Source: Paracoccaceae bacterium (GTDB lineage: Bacteria; Pseudomonadota; Alphaproteobacteria; Rhodobacterales; Rhodobacteraceae). From it: 64,000 nt of DNA. Shown one piece after another: positions 18,492 to 29,995 of the stretch. A program made the translations under genes and the position numbers. Location of the stretch: the NCBI GenBank assembly GCA_022448245.1, contig JAKVCO010000016.1:18324-82323 (forward strand). The letters are read 5' to 3'. Numbering within the stretch: the stretch's first letter is position 1; the number at the start of each line of letters is the position of its first letter. Under the pieces are notes generated by a model, which was given only the letters and a program-made list of their open reading frames with translations, was not told the DNA's origin and searched no databases.

Positions 18492-19610
18492 ATGAAGCTC
18501 AGCATCGAACGTGGAATTCTGCTCAAAGCAGTGTCGCAAGCGCAGTCTGTGGTCGAACGCCGCAATACGATCCCGATCCTTGCCAACGTGCTGATCGAGG
18601 CCGAGGGGAACACGGTGAGCTTCCGCGCCACCGACCTCGATATCGAAGTGGTCGACAAGGCCGACGCCATGGTCGAGCGCGCGGGCGCCACCACCGTCAG
18701 CGCCGTGACGCTGCACGAGATCGTGCGCAAGTTGCCTGATGGCGCGTTGGTGTCTTTGTCCGACGACGGCACGAAGGGCCGACTGACGGTCGAAGCAGGC
18801 CGGTCGAACTTCAACCTCGCGACGTTGCCCAAGGAAGACTTCCCGGTGATGACGTCGTCTGAGTACACGGCGAACTTCGGGTGTGCCGCACCCACGCTGC
18901 GCCGTCTCTTCGACAAATCGAAATTCGCGATCTCCACGGAGGAGACCCGCTACTACCTGAACGGCGTCTACATGCATGTGGCCGATGGCGACGGCGGCCA
19001 AGTGCTGCGCTGCGTTGCCACCGACGGCCACCGCCTCGCACGTATCGACGCGGAACTGCCCGGTGAAGCAGGCGCCATGCCCGGCGTTATCGTGCCCCGG
19101 AAAACCGTAGGCGAACTGCGCAAGCTTCTCGACGACGACGAGGCAGAGATCGCGGTGAGCGTTTCTGAGACCAAGGTCCGCTTTGCCACCGATAAGGTGA
19201 CCCTGACCTCCAAGGTCATCGACGGCACCTTCCCCGACTATATGCGCGTCATTCCTTCCGGGAATACCCGCAAGCTCGAAGTCGACGCCTCTGAGTTCGC
19301 TCAGGCCGTGGACCGTGTGGCGACCGTGTCGTCGGAGCGTTCGCGCGCCGTGAAGTTGCAGCTCGATGAAGATCGCCTCGTTCTCTCCGTCAACGCGCCC
19401 GACAGCGGCGCCGCGGAGGAAGAACTCGGAGTGGCCTACGGCGACGAAAAGCTCGAGATCGGCTTTAACGCCAAGTACCTGCTTGAGATCGCAAGCCAGG
19501 TGGATCGTGAGAATGCGGTCTTCCTCTTCAACTCCGCAGGTGATCCGACGCTGATGCGCGAAGGCACTGACGAAAGCGCTGTCTACGTCGTCATGCCGAT
19601 GCGCGTGTGA
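18492..19610 (+). CDS. dnaN: DNA polymerase III beta subunit (sliding clamp)
   Basis: A 372-residue beta clamp made of three similar domains; starts MKLSIERGILLKAVSQAQSV and ends with the conserved AVYVVMPMRV. 'KFAISTEETRYYLNGVYMHV' is a family hallmark in the second domain. It forms the ring that tethers polymerase III to DNA. The ATG is preceded by GGGACGGAGAGG, a good ribosome-binding site. The 140-base gap after dnaA contains a CCCGGG repeat pair (around 18453-18471) that may form a small hairpin. Confidence 0.98.
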   Translation: MKLSIERGILLKAVSQAQSVVERRNTIPILANVLIEAEGNTVSFRATDLDIEVVDKADAMVERAGATTVSAVTLHEIVRKLPDGALVSLSDDGTKGRLTVEAGRSNFNLATLPKEDFPVMTSSEYTANFGCAAPTLRRLFDKSKFAISTEETRYYLNGVYMHVADGDGGQVLRCVATDGHRLARIDAELPGEAGAMPGVIVPRKTVGELRKLLDDDEAEIAVSVSETKVRFATDKVTLTSKVIDGTFPDYMRVIPSGNTRKLEVDASEFAQAVDRVATVSSERSRAVKLQLDEDRLVLSVNAPDSGAAEEELGVAYGDEKLEIGFNAKYLLEIASQVDRENAVFLFNSAGDPTLMREGTDESAVYVVMPMRV

Positions 19611-19655
19611 CGGCTGCGGTCAGCGGTCCTCTAACCTCAGAGAAAGGGCGGGTCG

Positions 19656-20741
19656 GTGCTGTTTGTTGAGCATCTGACGCTGTCGCATTTCAGATCCCAC
19701 AAAGTCGCACGGCTGGAGCTTGACGGCCGGCCGGTGGTGCTCTTTGGATCGAATGGTGCAGGCAAGACGAACGTTCTCGAGGCGGTATCGTTGCTGTCCC
19801 CGGGCCGGGGGCTGCGTCGCGCCTCCGCGGACGAGATCACGCGTCAGCCCGACGCCATCGGCTGGAAGATCATGGCTACTTTGGGTGGGCATGAGCTGGA
19901 GAGCTGGTCTGAAGGCGGCGCCGCGCGTCAGGTGAAGATTGATGGCAAGGCGGGCACTCAGTCCGCGCTTGGGCAGCTTGTTCGTGTGCTTTGGCTCATC
20001 CCTGCCATGGATAGGCTCTGGATTGAAGGTGCCGAGGGGCGCCGCCGCTTCCTCGACCGCATGACACTTAGCTTTCATCCCAGCCATGCGGAGCATTCGT
20101 TGACCTATGAGAAGGCCATGCGCGAACGGAACCGCCTGCTGAAGGAGCAAGTGAGCGACCCCGGTTGGTATCGTGCTGTTGAAGGGCGCATGGCCGAGGC
20201 GGGGGAGGTCATCGCCACTGCCCGGACTTCTGCTGTGGCAGCGCTCATGGCGGCGCAGGAAGATGCAGAGACCGCCTTTCCTACAGCCGACCTAGCCATC
20301 ACTCATCCGGATGCCGACCTGCCCCTCACAGCGCAGGACCTTAGCGCGGCATGGGCCGACACGCGGGGCCGGGACCTCGCTGCCGGGCGCACGCTGATTG
20401 GGCCGCATCGCGTGGATATGGAGGGCACCTACCGCGCCAAAGGCGTGCCTGCGAAAGCCTCTTCCACGGGCGAACAAAAGGCACTGCTGGTCTCGTTGAT
20501 TCTTGCCAACGCACGGGCGCTGGCCGCCGATATCGGCACCCCGCCGCTTCTGCTTCTCGATGAAGTGTCGGCCCACCTCGATCAGCAGAGGCAAGCGGCA
20601 CTCTATGACGAAATATGCGCCCTTGGCGCTCAGGCTTGGATGACAGGTACGGGGGAGGAGCTTTTCTCGGCCTTGGGCGATCGCGCTCAATACTTCGAGG
20701 TGGGCGAAACTGACGGCCAATCGGAGCTTCGAGCCCTATGA
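19656..20741 (+). CDS. recF: RecF recombination mediator ATPase
   Basis: A 361-residue SMC-like ATPase starting at GTG 19656. Walker A is GSNGAGKT (31-38), the ABC signature region is STGEQKALLVSLILA, and Walker B is LLLLDEVSAHLD. RecF loads RecA at gaps through RecOR. It follows dnaN closely in the common dnaA-dnaN-recF order. Its stop overlaps the start of the LysE-type exporter (ATGA), which is not part of the classical cluster. Confidence 0.96.
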   Translation: MLFVEHLTLSHFRSHKVARLELDGRPVVLFGSNGAGKTNVLEAVSLLSPGRGLRRASADEITRQPDAIGWKIMATLGGHELESWSEGGAARQVKIDGKAGTQSALGQLVRVLWLIPAMDRLWIEGAEGRRRFLDRMTLSFHPSHAEHSLTYEKAMRERNRLLKEQVSDPGWYRAVEGRMAEAGEVIATARTSAVAALMAAQEDAETAFPTADLAITHPDADLPLTAQDLSAAWADTRGRDLAAGRTLIGPHRVDMEGTYRAKGVPAKASSTGEQKALLVSLILANARALAADIGTPPLLLLDEVSAHLDQQRQAALYDEICALGAQAWMTGTGEELFSALGDRAQYFEVGETDGQSELRAL

Positions 20742-21358
20742 CACTCTCAGCCGCAGACCTCTGGCTTTACGCCTTCGCCGTGATGGTCCTCTTTCTGACG
20801 CCCGGTCCCGTGTGGGTGGCGCTCTTGGCGCGTGGGATGGCGTCGGGCTTTGCGGGTGTCTGGCCGTTGGCGCTGGGCGTAGCCATTGGCGATGCCGTCT
20901 GGCCCTTTATCGCGATCCTGGGCGTTTCCTGGCTGGTGCAGGAGGTGGAAGGCATCCTGTCGATCTTGAGGTGGGTCGCGGCGGGCATGTTCCTCGTGAT
21001 GGGCGTGCTTTTGATCCGGAATGCGGGCAAAGCGCTGGGGAGCGACTCGCGGCTCACGCGGCCCGGTATGTGGGCCGGTTTCATCGCGGGCGTGCTTGTC
21101 ATCCTCGGGAACCCCAAAGCGATCCTCTTTTACATGGGCGTACTGCCGGGCTTCTTCGATCTCACTCAGGTGACGGCAGCCGACATTGGCGTAATCGTCC
21201 TCGTCTCGATCCTCGTGCCCATGGCCGGAAACCTCGCGCTCGGCGCCTTCATTGACCGGGCACGCCGGCTGCTAAGCTCCCCCGAGGCCCTGCGCCGCCT
21301 GAACACCGCATCAGGGGCCCTTTTGATCTTTGTCGGTCTCGTCATACCCTTAACGTGA
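20738..21358 (+). CDS. LysE/RhtB-family exporter
   Basis: A 206-residue membrane protein with about six helices. The first contains FLTPGPVWVALLARGMASGF, the LysE/RhtB signature, and NPKAILFYMGVLPGFF is the second conserved loop. The family exports amino acids or related small molecules; substrate cannot be told from sequence. It is coupled to recF at its start (ATGA) and to the desaturase at its end (TGATG), so it rides on the recF transcript. Confidence 0.9.
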   Translation: MTLSAADLWLYAFAVMVLFLTPGPVWVALLARGMASGFAGVWPLALGVAIGDAVWPFIAILGVSWLVQEVEGILSILRWVAAGMFLVMGVLLIRNAGKALGSDSRLTRPGMWAGFIAGVLVILGNPKAILFYMGVLPGFFDLTQVTAADIGVIVLVSILVPMAGNLALGAFIDRARRLLSSPEALRRLNTASGALLIFVGLVIPLT

Positions 21359-22245
21359 TGGACCACGCCCGCCTCATAGCCTCCTTGCCCAAGGACGAAC
21401 GCCGCGCCCTCACGCGGAAAAGCGATGTGCGCGGGCTCACGCACCTCGCGGGGCACCTTGGTTTGATCGCAGCCGGCGCGATCTGGATCGCGCTGGGCCT
21501 GCCGCTGTGGTGGGCTGTGATGGTTCCCTATGGCGTGGCGCTCGTCTTCCTCTTCACGCTCGAGCATGAGGCGACGCACAAGACACCCTTCGCCACGGGC
21601 TGGATGAATGAAGCGGCTGGGCACGTGTCAGGCCTCGTGCTGCTGCTCCCCTTTCAGTGGTTCCGCGCCTTTCACATGGCGCACCATCGCCACACCAATG
21701 ATCCAGAGCGTGACCCCGAACTTGCAGGCCCACGCCCCGACACCTGGCCCCGCTTTCTGACGCACGTCAGCGGTTTGCCCTACTGGTGGGCCATGGTGCG
21801 GGTTCTGGTGGAGAATGCTTTCGGCAAGCCGAAAGCTGACTACCTGCCCGAGCGTGCCAAGCCCGCCATCCGGAAGGAGGCCAAGGCCTACCTCGTGATC
21901 TACGTGGCGCTCGTTCTGCTGCTGGGCCCCTGGCTGATCTGGCTATTGGTGCTGCCTGTCTTGCTCGGCCAACCGTTCCTGCGCCTATACCTCCTTGCAG
22001 AACACGGGCGTTGCCCGCCAGTGGCAAACATGCTCGAGAATTCACGCACGACCTTTACCAACCGTGCTGTGCGTTTTCTGGCGTGGAATATGCCCTATCA
22101 TGCCGAGCACCACGCCTATCCGGCGGTGCCCTTCCACCAGCTTCCGGCCTTCCATGCCCACGCAAAAGACCATCTGAAGTCCACCTCTCGGAGCTACGCA
22201 GAGTTTGTGGATAAATATGTGGGTAACTTGGCAAAATACACGTGA
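21358..22245 (+). CDS. Membrane fatty acid desaturase/hydroxylase
   Basis: A 295-residue integral membrane diiron protein with three histidine boxes: HEATH, HMAHHRH and HAEHH. These bind two irons in desaturases and hydroxylases. Hydrophobic pairs flank the boxes. The ATG at 21358 overlaps the exporter's stop; a GTG at 21355 is the alternative. Product could be a lipid or carotenoid-type substrate desaturase; substrate not determined. Confidence 0.9.
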   Translation: MDHARLIASLPKDERRALTRKSDVRGLTHLAGHLGLIAAGAIWIALGLPLWWAVMVPYGVALVFLFTLEHEATHKTPFATGWMNEAAGHVSGLVLLLPFQWFRAFHMAHHRHTNDPERDPELAGPRPDTWPRFLTHVSGLPYWWAMVRVLVENAFGKPKADYLPERAKPAIRKEAKAYLVIYVALVLLLGPWLIWLLVLPVLLGQPFLRLYLLAEHGRCPPVANMLENSRTTFTNRAVRFLAWNMPYHAEHHAYPAVPFHQLPAFHAHAKDHLKSTSRSYAEFVDKYVGNLAKYT

Positions 22246-22255
22246 TTTCAATGAT

Positions 22256-22921
22256 TTAATATGAAGACATTTTGCTCGTGATCTCGGAGGCCCATTTCGA
22301 GTTTGCGTCCGCAAGAGACCGGATCTCATTGGCCACAACCGCAAAGCCGCGCCCTTGCTCCCCCGCTCGTGCGGCCTCGATCCGCGCGTTTACAGACAGC
22401 ATCGAAAGCTCCCGCACGGAGCGGACGATCTTCTGAGCAAGCTCCAGCGTTTCTTGATTGGCGATCTGCGTCTCGGCCAGATTGCGTTCTATCTCCCGCC
22501 GCAGTTCCCATTCGGCTGAGGCGTCACCCACAAGGCCCTGCAGGAAGACGACGTTGCCTCTGGTGTCACGGACTGCTGTGCCGCGCTCTCGAACCAAGAT
22601 CGTCGTCCCGTCCGGACGCACCAGGCGGTAGTCCAGGTCCCACGGTTCATGCTTAGCGATGGCGGCATCCACACGGTCGATCATCGGGCGCAGATCGTCT
22701 TCGTGGCAAAGAGAGGCGTAGGTGCGGCTACGATTTCCGAGCAGCTCGTCGGCGGCGCATCCGGTGATCTCCTTCACGCTCCCGGTGAGGTATCGCATCG
22801 TGACGTCTTCATCATTGTCGCAACGATACGCAAAGCTCTGCGACGCCTGCATAATGCTGCGCATGATCTCGAACCCACCCCCATCCTCCGGGGCAATGCC
22901 ATTGGCTGCCAAGTCTTCCAT
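22256..22921 (-). CDS. Small soluble PAS plus chemoreceptor-tip protein
   Basis: A 221-residue protein with no membrane segment. Residues 20-130 form a PAS fold ([19 protein letters not shown], then [20 protein letters not shown]), the type seen in energy and redox sensors. The C-terminal 80 residues hold the most conserved part of methyl-accepting proteins: [20 protein letters not shown], then [13 protein letters not shown]. Only the tip hairpin is present, so most of the usual four-helix bundle is missing. It may signal to CheA/CheW or be a remnant. It diverges from gyrB. Confidence 0.82.
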   Translation of the reverse strand: MEDLAANGIAPEDGGGFEIMRSIMQASQSFAYRCDNDEDVTMRYLTGSVKEITGCAADELLGNRSRTYASLCHEDDLRPMIDRVDAAIAKHEPWDLDYRLVRPDGTTILVRERGTAVRDTRGNVVFLQGLVGDASAEWELRREIERNLAETQIANQETLELAQKIVRSVRELSMLSVNARIEAARAGEQGRGFAVVANEIRSLADANSKWASEITSKMSSY

Positions 22922-23054
22922 CCCCGCGCGATAACAGCCAAGCGTTACCGTTCTCTAACCAACCATGTGAGATCTTTGAGAGGCGTGCTGGCCCGCGCGC
23001 CGGGCGCATTGCGACGCAGCATGGCCCAAACCCCTTAAGCCACGCAAAACATAG

Positions 23055-25538
<2,484 letters not shown>

Positions 25539-25603
25539 TCCTCGCGATAAGGTGATGGCCCCGGTAACCCGCTCTTGCGCGTTTTCGGGTTGCGACTGTC
25601 ATC

Positions 25604-26542
25604 ATGATGCAGCGCCGTAACTTCCTTTTGGGCTCTGCGAGCCTCCTTTTCATGCCCTCGGAGCCGCTCCTTGCAGATGGTTCGCGCCCCATGCGCGCGA
25701 TCCGGCGGTTCGCATTGGGCGATATGCAGATCTCCATCATCAAAGATGGCGCATTCTCCATGGGCGTCGGGATGTTCGGCGCCAATGTGGGGAAGGAGGC
25801 GGTGGGCGATCTGCTAAAGGGCTACGGCCTGCCCCCGCCAAGGCGCAGATGCCGCTGCAGGTGATATTGATCGAAACCGAAGGCGTGCGCGTGCTCGTGG
25901 ACACCGGCATGGGCGACGTGAGCTTCAACAAATCCGATCCAAAAGCGGGTCGGCTTCTGACTAGCCTGGCCTCGCTCGGGATCGAGCAGAAGGACATCGA
26001 TATCCTCTTCCTGATGCACGGCCACCCGGATCACGTCGGCGGCCTGACTGTCGAGGGACAGAGGGCGTTCACCAACGCGCTGCACTATCTGCCAGATCTG
26101 GAATTCGAGTTCTGGACGCAGGAGCCGGACCGCGCGCCAGCCGCCCTTCGCGAAATGATCCGCGAATGCCGTACGCATATCCTACCCGTGGCCCACGGGC
26201 TGAAGTCCTACAGCGACGGGGAGGAGATTGCGCCGGGCGTCTTTGCCGTCGCTGCTCCCGGTCACACCCATGGGCACTTTGCGCTTCGTCTTGAGAGCAA
26301 GGGAGAGAAGCTGCTGCACCTAGTCGACACTTCTGTCCACTACATCGCCAACCTGGAGCATCCGGATTGGACCGTTGGTGCGGACCTCGACAAACCGCGC
26401 GCGGTTGAAACGCGCAAGCGCCTGCTCGCGCAGGCGGCTAGAGCAGATTATGGTCGCGGGCTATCACTTCCCGTTTCCGGGCGTGGGGCGCATCCTGCGC
26501 ATGGTTGACGGGTTCAGATACGTGCCCGTTCCGCTTGTTTAG
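25604..26542 (+). pseudogene. Tat-exported metallo-beta-lactamase-fold protein, two indels
   Basis: The start MMQRRNFLLGSASLLFMPSE has a twin-arginine signal. The frame holds to GLPPP at about 25846, then one base is missing, and the next frame continues AKAQMPLQVILIETEGVRVL with the zinc motif HGHPDH and AAPGHTHGHF. Near 26436-26445 one base is extra and the original frame resumes as MVAGYHFPFPGVGRILRMVD, ending at 26542. So the two changes cancel. The intact family hydrolyses diverse esters or lactones in the periplasm. Either this gene is decaying or two indel errors are present; the stretch between them would be out of frame as read. Confidence 0.7.
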
Positions 26543-26545
26543 AGC

Positions 26546-27448
26546 CTAGGCAAAAGGCGTTACATCCAGCACCACCGGGTGGTGATCGGATGGCCAAACC
26601 TCCCCCAGTTTGCGGTTGAAGACCGTCGCCTTTCCGGAGCTCAGGCCCGGGCTGATCCCGATATGATCGATCGCTCCGAAGAGGTGGAGACCTCGATCCA
26701 AGTGGTACGTCGCGCCCGGCGGCTTCGGGAAGGTGAGACCCATGGCCTCGAATACCTGATGAAAGCCCGATCCGTGGCGGGCGTTAAAGTCTCCGAGCAG
26801 CACCAACGTCTCCCCCGCCTCCAGCCAGGGTTTGATCCGTTCCGCCACCAACTTCATGGAGGCTTGCCGGTTCGTGCGGGAGAACGCGTCCGGATGGATA
26901 TTCACAACCCGAAACTGGGTGCCGTTGGTCTCGAACACAGCCCAATTTGCGAAAGAGGGCGACGCGCCGTCGAAACCGCGTGAATAGATCACGTCCGGCG
27001 TCTCGGAAAAAAAGAACCAGCCCTCGTCGATCAGAGTGAAGCGGTCCGGTCGGTAGAAGATGGGCTGCGTGGGCGGAAAGACTTCCGCCCTCCCCGTGGC
27101 TGCTGCCGCGAACTGCGGGTTCTGTTCCAACAAGTATTCGCGTTTGAGGTTCACGTTCCCGTCGCCCCGGCGCGAAAAGCTCTCCATCTCTTGGAAGCCG
27201 ATGATGTCGGCCTCGAGCGCCTTGAGTGTCGCATCCATCGGCGCCTTGCGGTCTTCCCAACCGCTCAGCCCCCACCGGCCCTCCTGCTGCTCAAGCCAGA
27301 TGTAGTGTACGTTCCATGTGGCAAAGCGGATGGCCTCCGGATCCCGCGCGGGAAGATCAGTCGAAGGGGACAGCCGACCCTGTTGGCATCCAACCAGAAC
27401 GAAGGGCAGGGCCAGCACGGAAAAAATGATCCAGAGCATGCGACGCAC
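26546..27448 (-). CDS. Lipoprotein of the endonuclease/exonuclease/phosphatase fold
   Basis: About 300 residues. The N-terminus (RRMLWIIFSVLALPFVLVGC) is a lipoprotein signal with a lipobox ending in Cys. The body is an EEP fold: RFATWNVHYIW, IIGFQEMESF, GDFNARHGSG and SDHHPVVL supply the usual Asn, Glu, Asp-Asn and Asp-His metal and catalytic residues. It could be a phosphodiesterase or nuclease at the cell envelope. GTG at 27448 is chosen because CGAGGA lies just upstream; ATG at 27439 is possible. It ends 3 bases from the convergent gene. Confidence 0.85.
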   Translation of the reverse strand: MRRMLWIIFSVLALPFVLVGCQQGRLSPSTDLPARDPEAIRFATWNVHYIWLEQQEGRWGLSGWEDRKAPMDATLKALEADIIGFQEMESFSRRGDGNVNLKREYLLEQNPQFAAAATGRAEVFPPTQPIFYRPDRFTLIDEGWFFFSETPDVIYSRGFDGASPSFANWAVFETNGTQFRVVNIHPDAFSRTNRQASMKLVAERIKPWLEAGETLVLLGDFNARHGSGFHQVFEAMGLTFPKPPGATYHLDRGLHLFGAIDHIGISPGLSSGKATVFNRKLGEVWPSDHHPVVLDVTPFA

Positions 27449-27519
27449 CAAATTCCTCGTCTCCTCGCGATCTCTTCAATCTATGGACGCAGGCGCGCGA
27501 TAAATAGCTTTGGTGACCC

Positions 27520-28071
27520 TTAACCGTCCATCCCGTGTTTTAGCAGCACCGGCACGATGAGCTCTTCTTCATCCCACAAGTGACGGTCAAGCAGACGCCC
27601 AAGGCGGCTGATTTCCTTCAGCGCCCCTTCCGCGGCCTCGCGGTCATCCTCAGGGGCCTGAAGCATCACGTTCGACGCCGCAGCGATTGCCTCGAGGCGT
27701 TCGGTCAGATCGTGGTGATCTCGATCCAAGATTTCAAAGCCATGTTCCAGCTTCTCCTCCAGCACGATGAGCTTGGGGAAATAGTGGTCGTCCTCCACGT
27801 GATGATACTCATGCAGGCCACCCAGAAGCATGTTCGCATAGCGCGTGTGGTGCGGTTTCATCAGCTGCGGATCGACGCGTTTGTCGAGATGCGCCTCCAG
27901 CAGCTCTGTGATCCGAGCACAGAGCTCGCGGAACATCGCGTGGCGGGAAAACCAGAACTGGATCAGCTGCGAAAAGCCCGGATCCGCCTCCCACGCCTCG
28001 CGCGGGTAGTCTTTCAGAAGGACACGCAGCGGCTCTGACAGGCCTTCCCGCGTTTCCAGTGCTTCAGTCAT
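27520..28071 (-). CDS. Hemerythrin-like HHE domain protein
   Basis: A 183-residue helical protein rich in His and Glu: RHAMFRELCARI, HHTRYANMLLGGLHEYHHVE, DRDHHDLTERL and LLDRHLWDEEELIVPVLLKH. This spacing matches the HHE cation-binding family, which binds a diiron centre and serves in oxygen, NO or iron handling. The ATG at 28071 lies inside the 3' end of trhO (overlap of 8 bases), so the two are co-translated. Confidence 0.88.
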   Translation of the reverse strand: MTEALETREGLSEPLRVLLKDYPREAWEADPGFSQLIQFWFSRHAMFRELCARITELLEAHLDKRVDPQLMKPHHTRYANMLLGGLHEYHHVEDDHYFPKLIVLEEKLEHGFEILDRDHHDLTERLEAIAAASNVMLQAPEDDREAAEGALKEISRLGRLLDRHLWDEEELIVPVLLKHGMDG

Positions 28072-28945
28072 GGCCACCTAGTTTTCGTTGCTTCATGCGT
28101 TCGCGAAAGCGCGCGCGATCAGCCTCAGAGTATTCGTCAACGCAGTGGTGGCAACGCACACCCTCTTCGTACTCAGCGCGCAGAGTATCGTCCTTCGACA
28201 GCGGCCTCCGGCAGCCGTGGCACATCACATGCTCACCTTCCTCGAGCCCGTGGACCACGCTCACGCGCTTGTCAAAGACGAAACAGGCGCCGTTCCAGCT
28301 GCTGTCTTTCTCGGGCACTTCTTCGAGATATTTCAGGATCCCACCCTTGAGGTGAAAGACCTCGTCCACGCCCTCACCCTTGAGGAAGTTCGTGGACTTC
28401 TCGCAGCGTATGCCGCCGGTGCAGAACATCGCGATGCGTTTGCCTTCGAACTTGTCGCGGTTGGCGGCCCACCACTCGGGGAAGTCTCCGAAGCTTTTTG
28501 TCTCTGGGTTCACCGCGCCTTCAAAGGTGCCAATGGCGACCTCATAGTCGTTGCGGGTGTCGATGGTAACGACGTCAGGTGCGGCGATGAGCGCGTTCCA
28601 ATCAGCCGGGTCAACATAGGTGCCCGTGCCCTCAGCCGGGCGCACCTGCGGTTGGCCCATGGTCACTATCTCACGCTTCAGTCGGACCTTGAGCTTCATG
28701 AAAGGCGCCTCCGCGGCGCTGCTTTCTTTCCACTCCAGACCCGCGCAGCCGGGTAGGGCGCGGATGGCCGCAACCGCGGCATCGATCCCCTCGCGCGAGC
28801 CTGCAATCGTGCCGTTGATCCCTTCTGGCGCCACCAGAAGCGTGCCCGTCACGCCATTCGCCTCACATATCTCGATCAGCCCAGGGCGCAGGGCGTCCGG
28901 GTCCTCGAAAGATGTGAAGTGATAGAGCGCGGCGATCGTAAACAT
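28064..28945 (-). CDS. trhO: tRNA uridine-34 hydroxylase TrhO (rhodanese-like)
   Basis: A 293-residue UPF0176/TrhO protein: N-terminal acylphosphatase-like half (MFTIAALYHFTSFEDPDALR, LVAPEGINGTIAGS), central rhodanese domain with active-site loop CTGGIRCEKS, and C-terminal cysteine pairs CHGCRRPL and CHHCVDEY that probably bind metal. The family makes 5-hydroxyuridine at the wobble position. ATG at 28945 gives the family's usual start; the open frame extends 27 codons further but is not conserved in style. Confidence 0.93.
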   Translation of the reverse strand: MFTIAALYHFTSFEDPDALRPGLIEICEANGVTGTLLVAPEGINGTIAGSREGIDAAVAAIRALPGCAGLEWKESSAAEAPFMKLKVRLKREIVTMGQPQVRPAEGTGTYVDPADWNALIAAPDVVTIDTRNDYEVAIGTFEGAVNPETKSFGDFPEWWAANRDKFEGKRIAMFCTGGIRCEKSTNFLKGEGVDEVFHLKGGILKYLEEVPEKDSSWNGACFVFDKRVSVVHGLEEGEHVMCHGCRRPLSKDDTLRAEYEEGVRCHHCVDEYSEADRARFRERMKQRKLGGHD

Positions 28946-29063
28946 GGCGCGCAGATACGCCTTTGCCTTTCTCGTCTCAATCCCTACCTTGCGCGCACGC
29001 TTTAACAGCGCCCCGCCGTCAGGCACCTGAGGGGGCAGGATAACACAGAGCTAGGACCGACCC

Positions 29064-29666
29064 ATGACCTCCATCAACGAAGCCCTTCTCGTGATCGATG
29101 TGCAGAATGACTTTTGCCCGGGCGGTGCCTTGGCCGTGCCGGAGGGTGATCTGATCGTGCCCGGCATCAACGCGCTGATGGATGATTTCGCCGCGGTGAT
29201 CCTCACGCAGGATTGGCACCCGGCCGGGCATTCTTCCTTTGCGTCAACGCACGGCGCTGATCCCATGACGGTGACCGAGATGCCTTATGGCCCGCAGGTT
29301 TTGTGGCCTGACCACTGCATCCAAGGCATGTCCGGGGCACTCTTTCACGAGGATCTGCAGACCGACCGCGCCGATATGGTCATCCGAAAGGGCTATAACC
29401 CGGCGATCGACAGCTACTCCGCGCTGTTTGAAAACGATCACACCACGCCCACGGGCCTCGAGGGCTATCTGAAAACGCGGGGGATCACCAAGCTGACCTT
29501 TGTCGGGCTCGCCACGGATTTCTGCGTGAACTACTCGGCCGTGGATGCAGCGAAGGCGGGCTTTGAGGTGTCTGTACGGCTCGATCTCTGCCGGGCCATC
29601 GATTTTGACGGCTCACTTGATGCGGCGAAAGCGGGCATGAAGGATGCGGGTGTGAAGCTGATCTAA
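29064..29666 (+). CDS. pncA: Nicotinamidase
   Basis: A 200-residue isochorismatase-fold amidase. It opens [19 protein letters not shown] with the catalytic Asp, has the metal-binding [10 protein letters not shown], and the nucleophile Cys in [14 protein letters not shown]. It converts nicotinamide to nicotinate, which pncB downstream salvages to NAD, so the two genes form one pathway. The next gene is 329 bases on. Confidence 0.96.
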   Translation: MTSINEALLVIDVQNDFCPGGALAVPEGDLIVPGINALMDDFAAVILTQDWHPAGHSSFASTHGADPMTVTEMPYGPQVLWPDHCIQGMSGALFHEDLQTDRADMVIRKGYNPAIDSYSALFENDHTTPTGLEGYLKTRGITKLTFVGLATDFCVNYSAVDAAKAGFEVSVRLDLCRAIDFDGSLDAAKAGMKDAGVKLI

Positions 29667-29667
29667 G

Positions 29668-29797
29668 GGAGGTACGGACCCGGCTGTCCCACGGCTTTGG
29701 ATTTCTGCGCCGCCGGCCCCATGACATGGGCTGGGTCGCTCCTGAACTGGGTCAACCGGGCCATGCCACCACAGGCGGGTTGGACGCGTCGACCTCC
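29668..29797 (+). ncRNA. Candidate structured RNA between pncA and pncB
   Basis: The sequence can fold into a closed multi-helix unit. GGAGGT (29668-29673) pairs with ACCTCC (29792-29797). Inside, GACCCGGC (29677-29684) pairs with GCTGGGTC (29730-29737), continued by TGTC/GACA and CGGC/GCCG, and CAACC (29753-29757) pairs with GGTTG (29778-29782), continued by GCC/GGC. It could be a leader controlling pncB or a separate RNA. I do not recognise a known family: it lacks the SRP RNA tip motif and I could not match it to 6S RNA. The rest of the gap (29798-29995) holds nothing clear except GGGAGAG before pncB. Confidence 0.35.
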
Positions 29798-29995
29798 AGG
29801 GGTGCATTCAGTCCCGCCGGTAGCTGGACGATCCGCGGAAACCTCCGTCTCCACACATCGTTCCCCTCTCACCGAGGCTGCTTGTGCCTCACGATTGTGG
29901 TCAGATTTCGGCACATTTCTAAAAAGAAAGCGGAAAGAGCTTGCCGGGCCGCCCCGATCCGGGTTTCGTCTGTCCGCGGATTTTGGGAGAGACCG

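Noticed and set aside
25604..26542. Programmed ribosomal frameshifting in the metallo-hydrolase gene
   Set aside because: No slippery heptamer with a following hairpin was seen at the junctions, and two opposite shifts would be needed.
29667..29860. SRP RNA or 6S RNA gene
   Set aside because: The SRP tip motif with GGAAGG and AAGCAG is absent and I could not match the 6S central bubble; kept only as an unassigned structured RNA.
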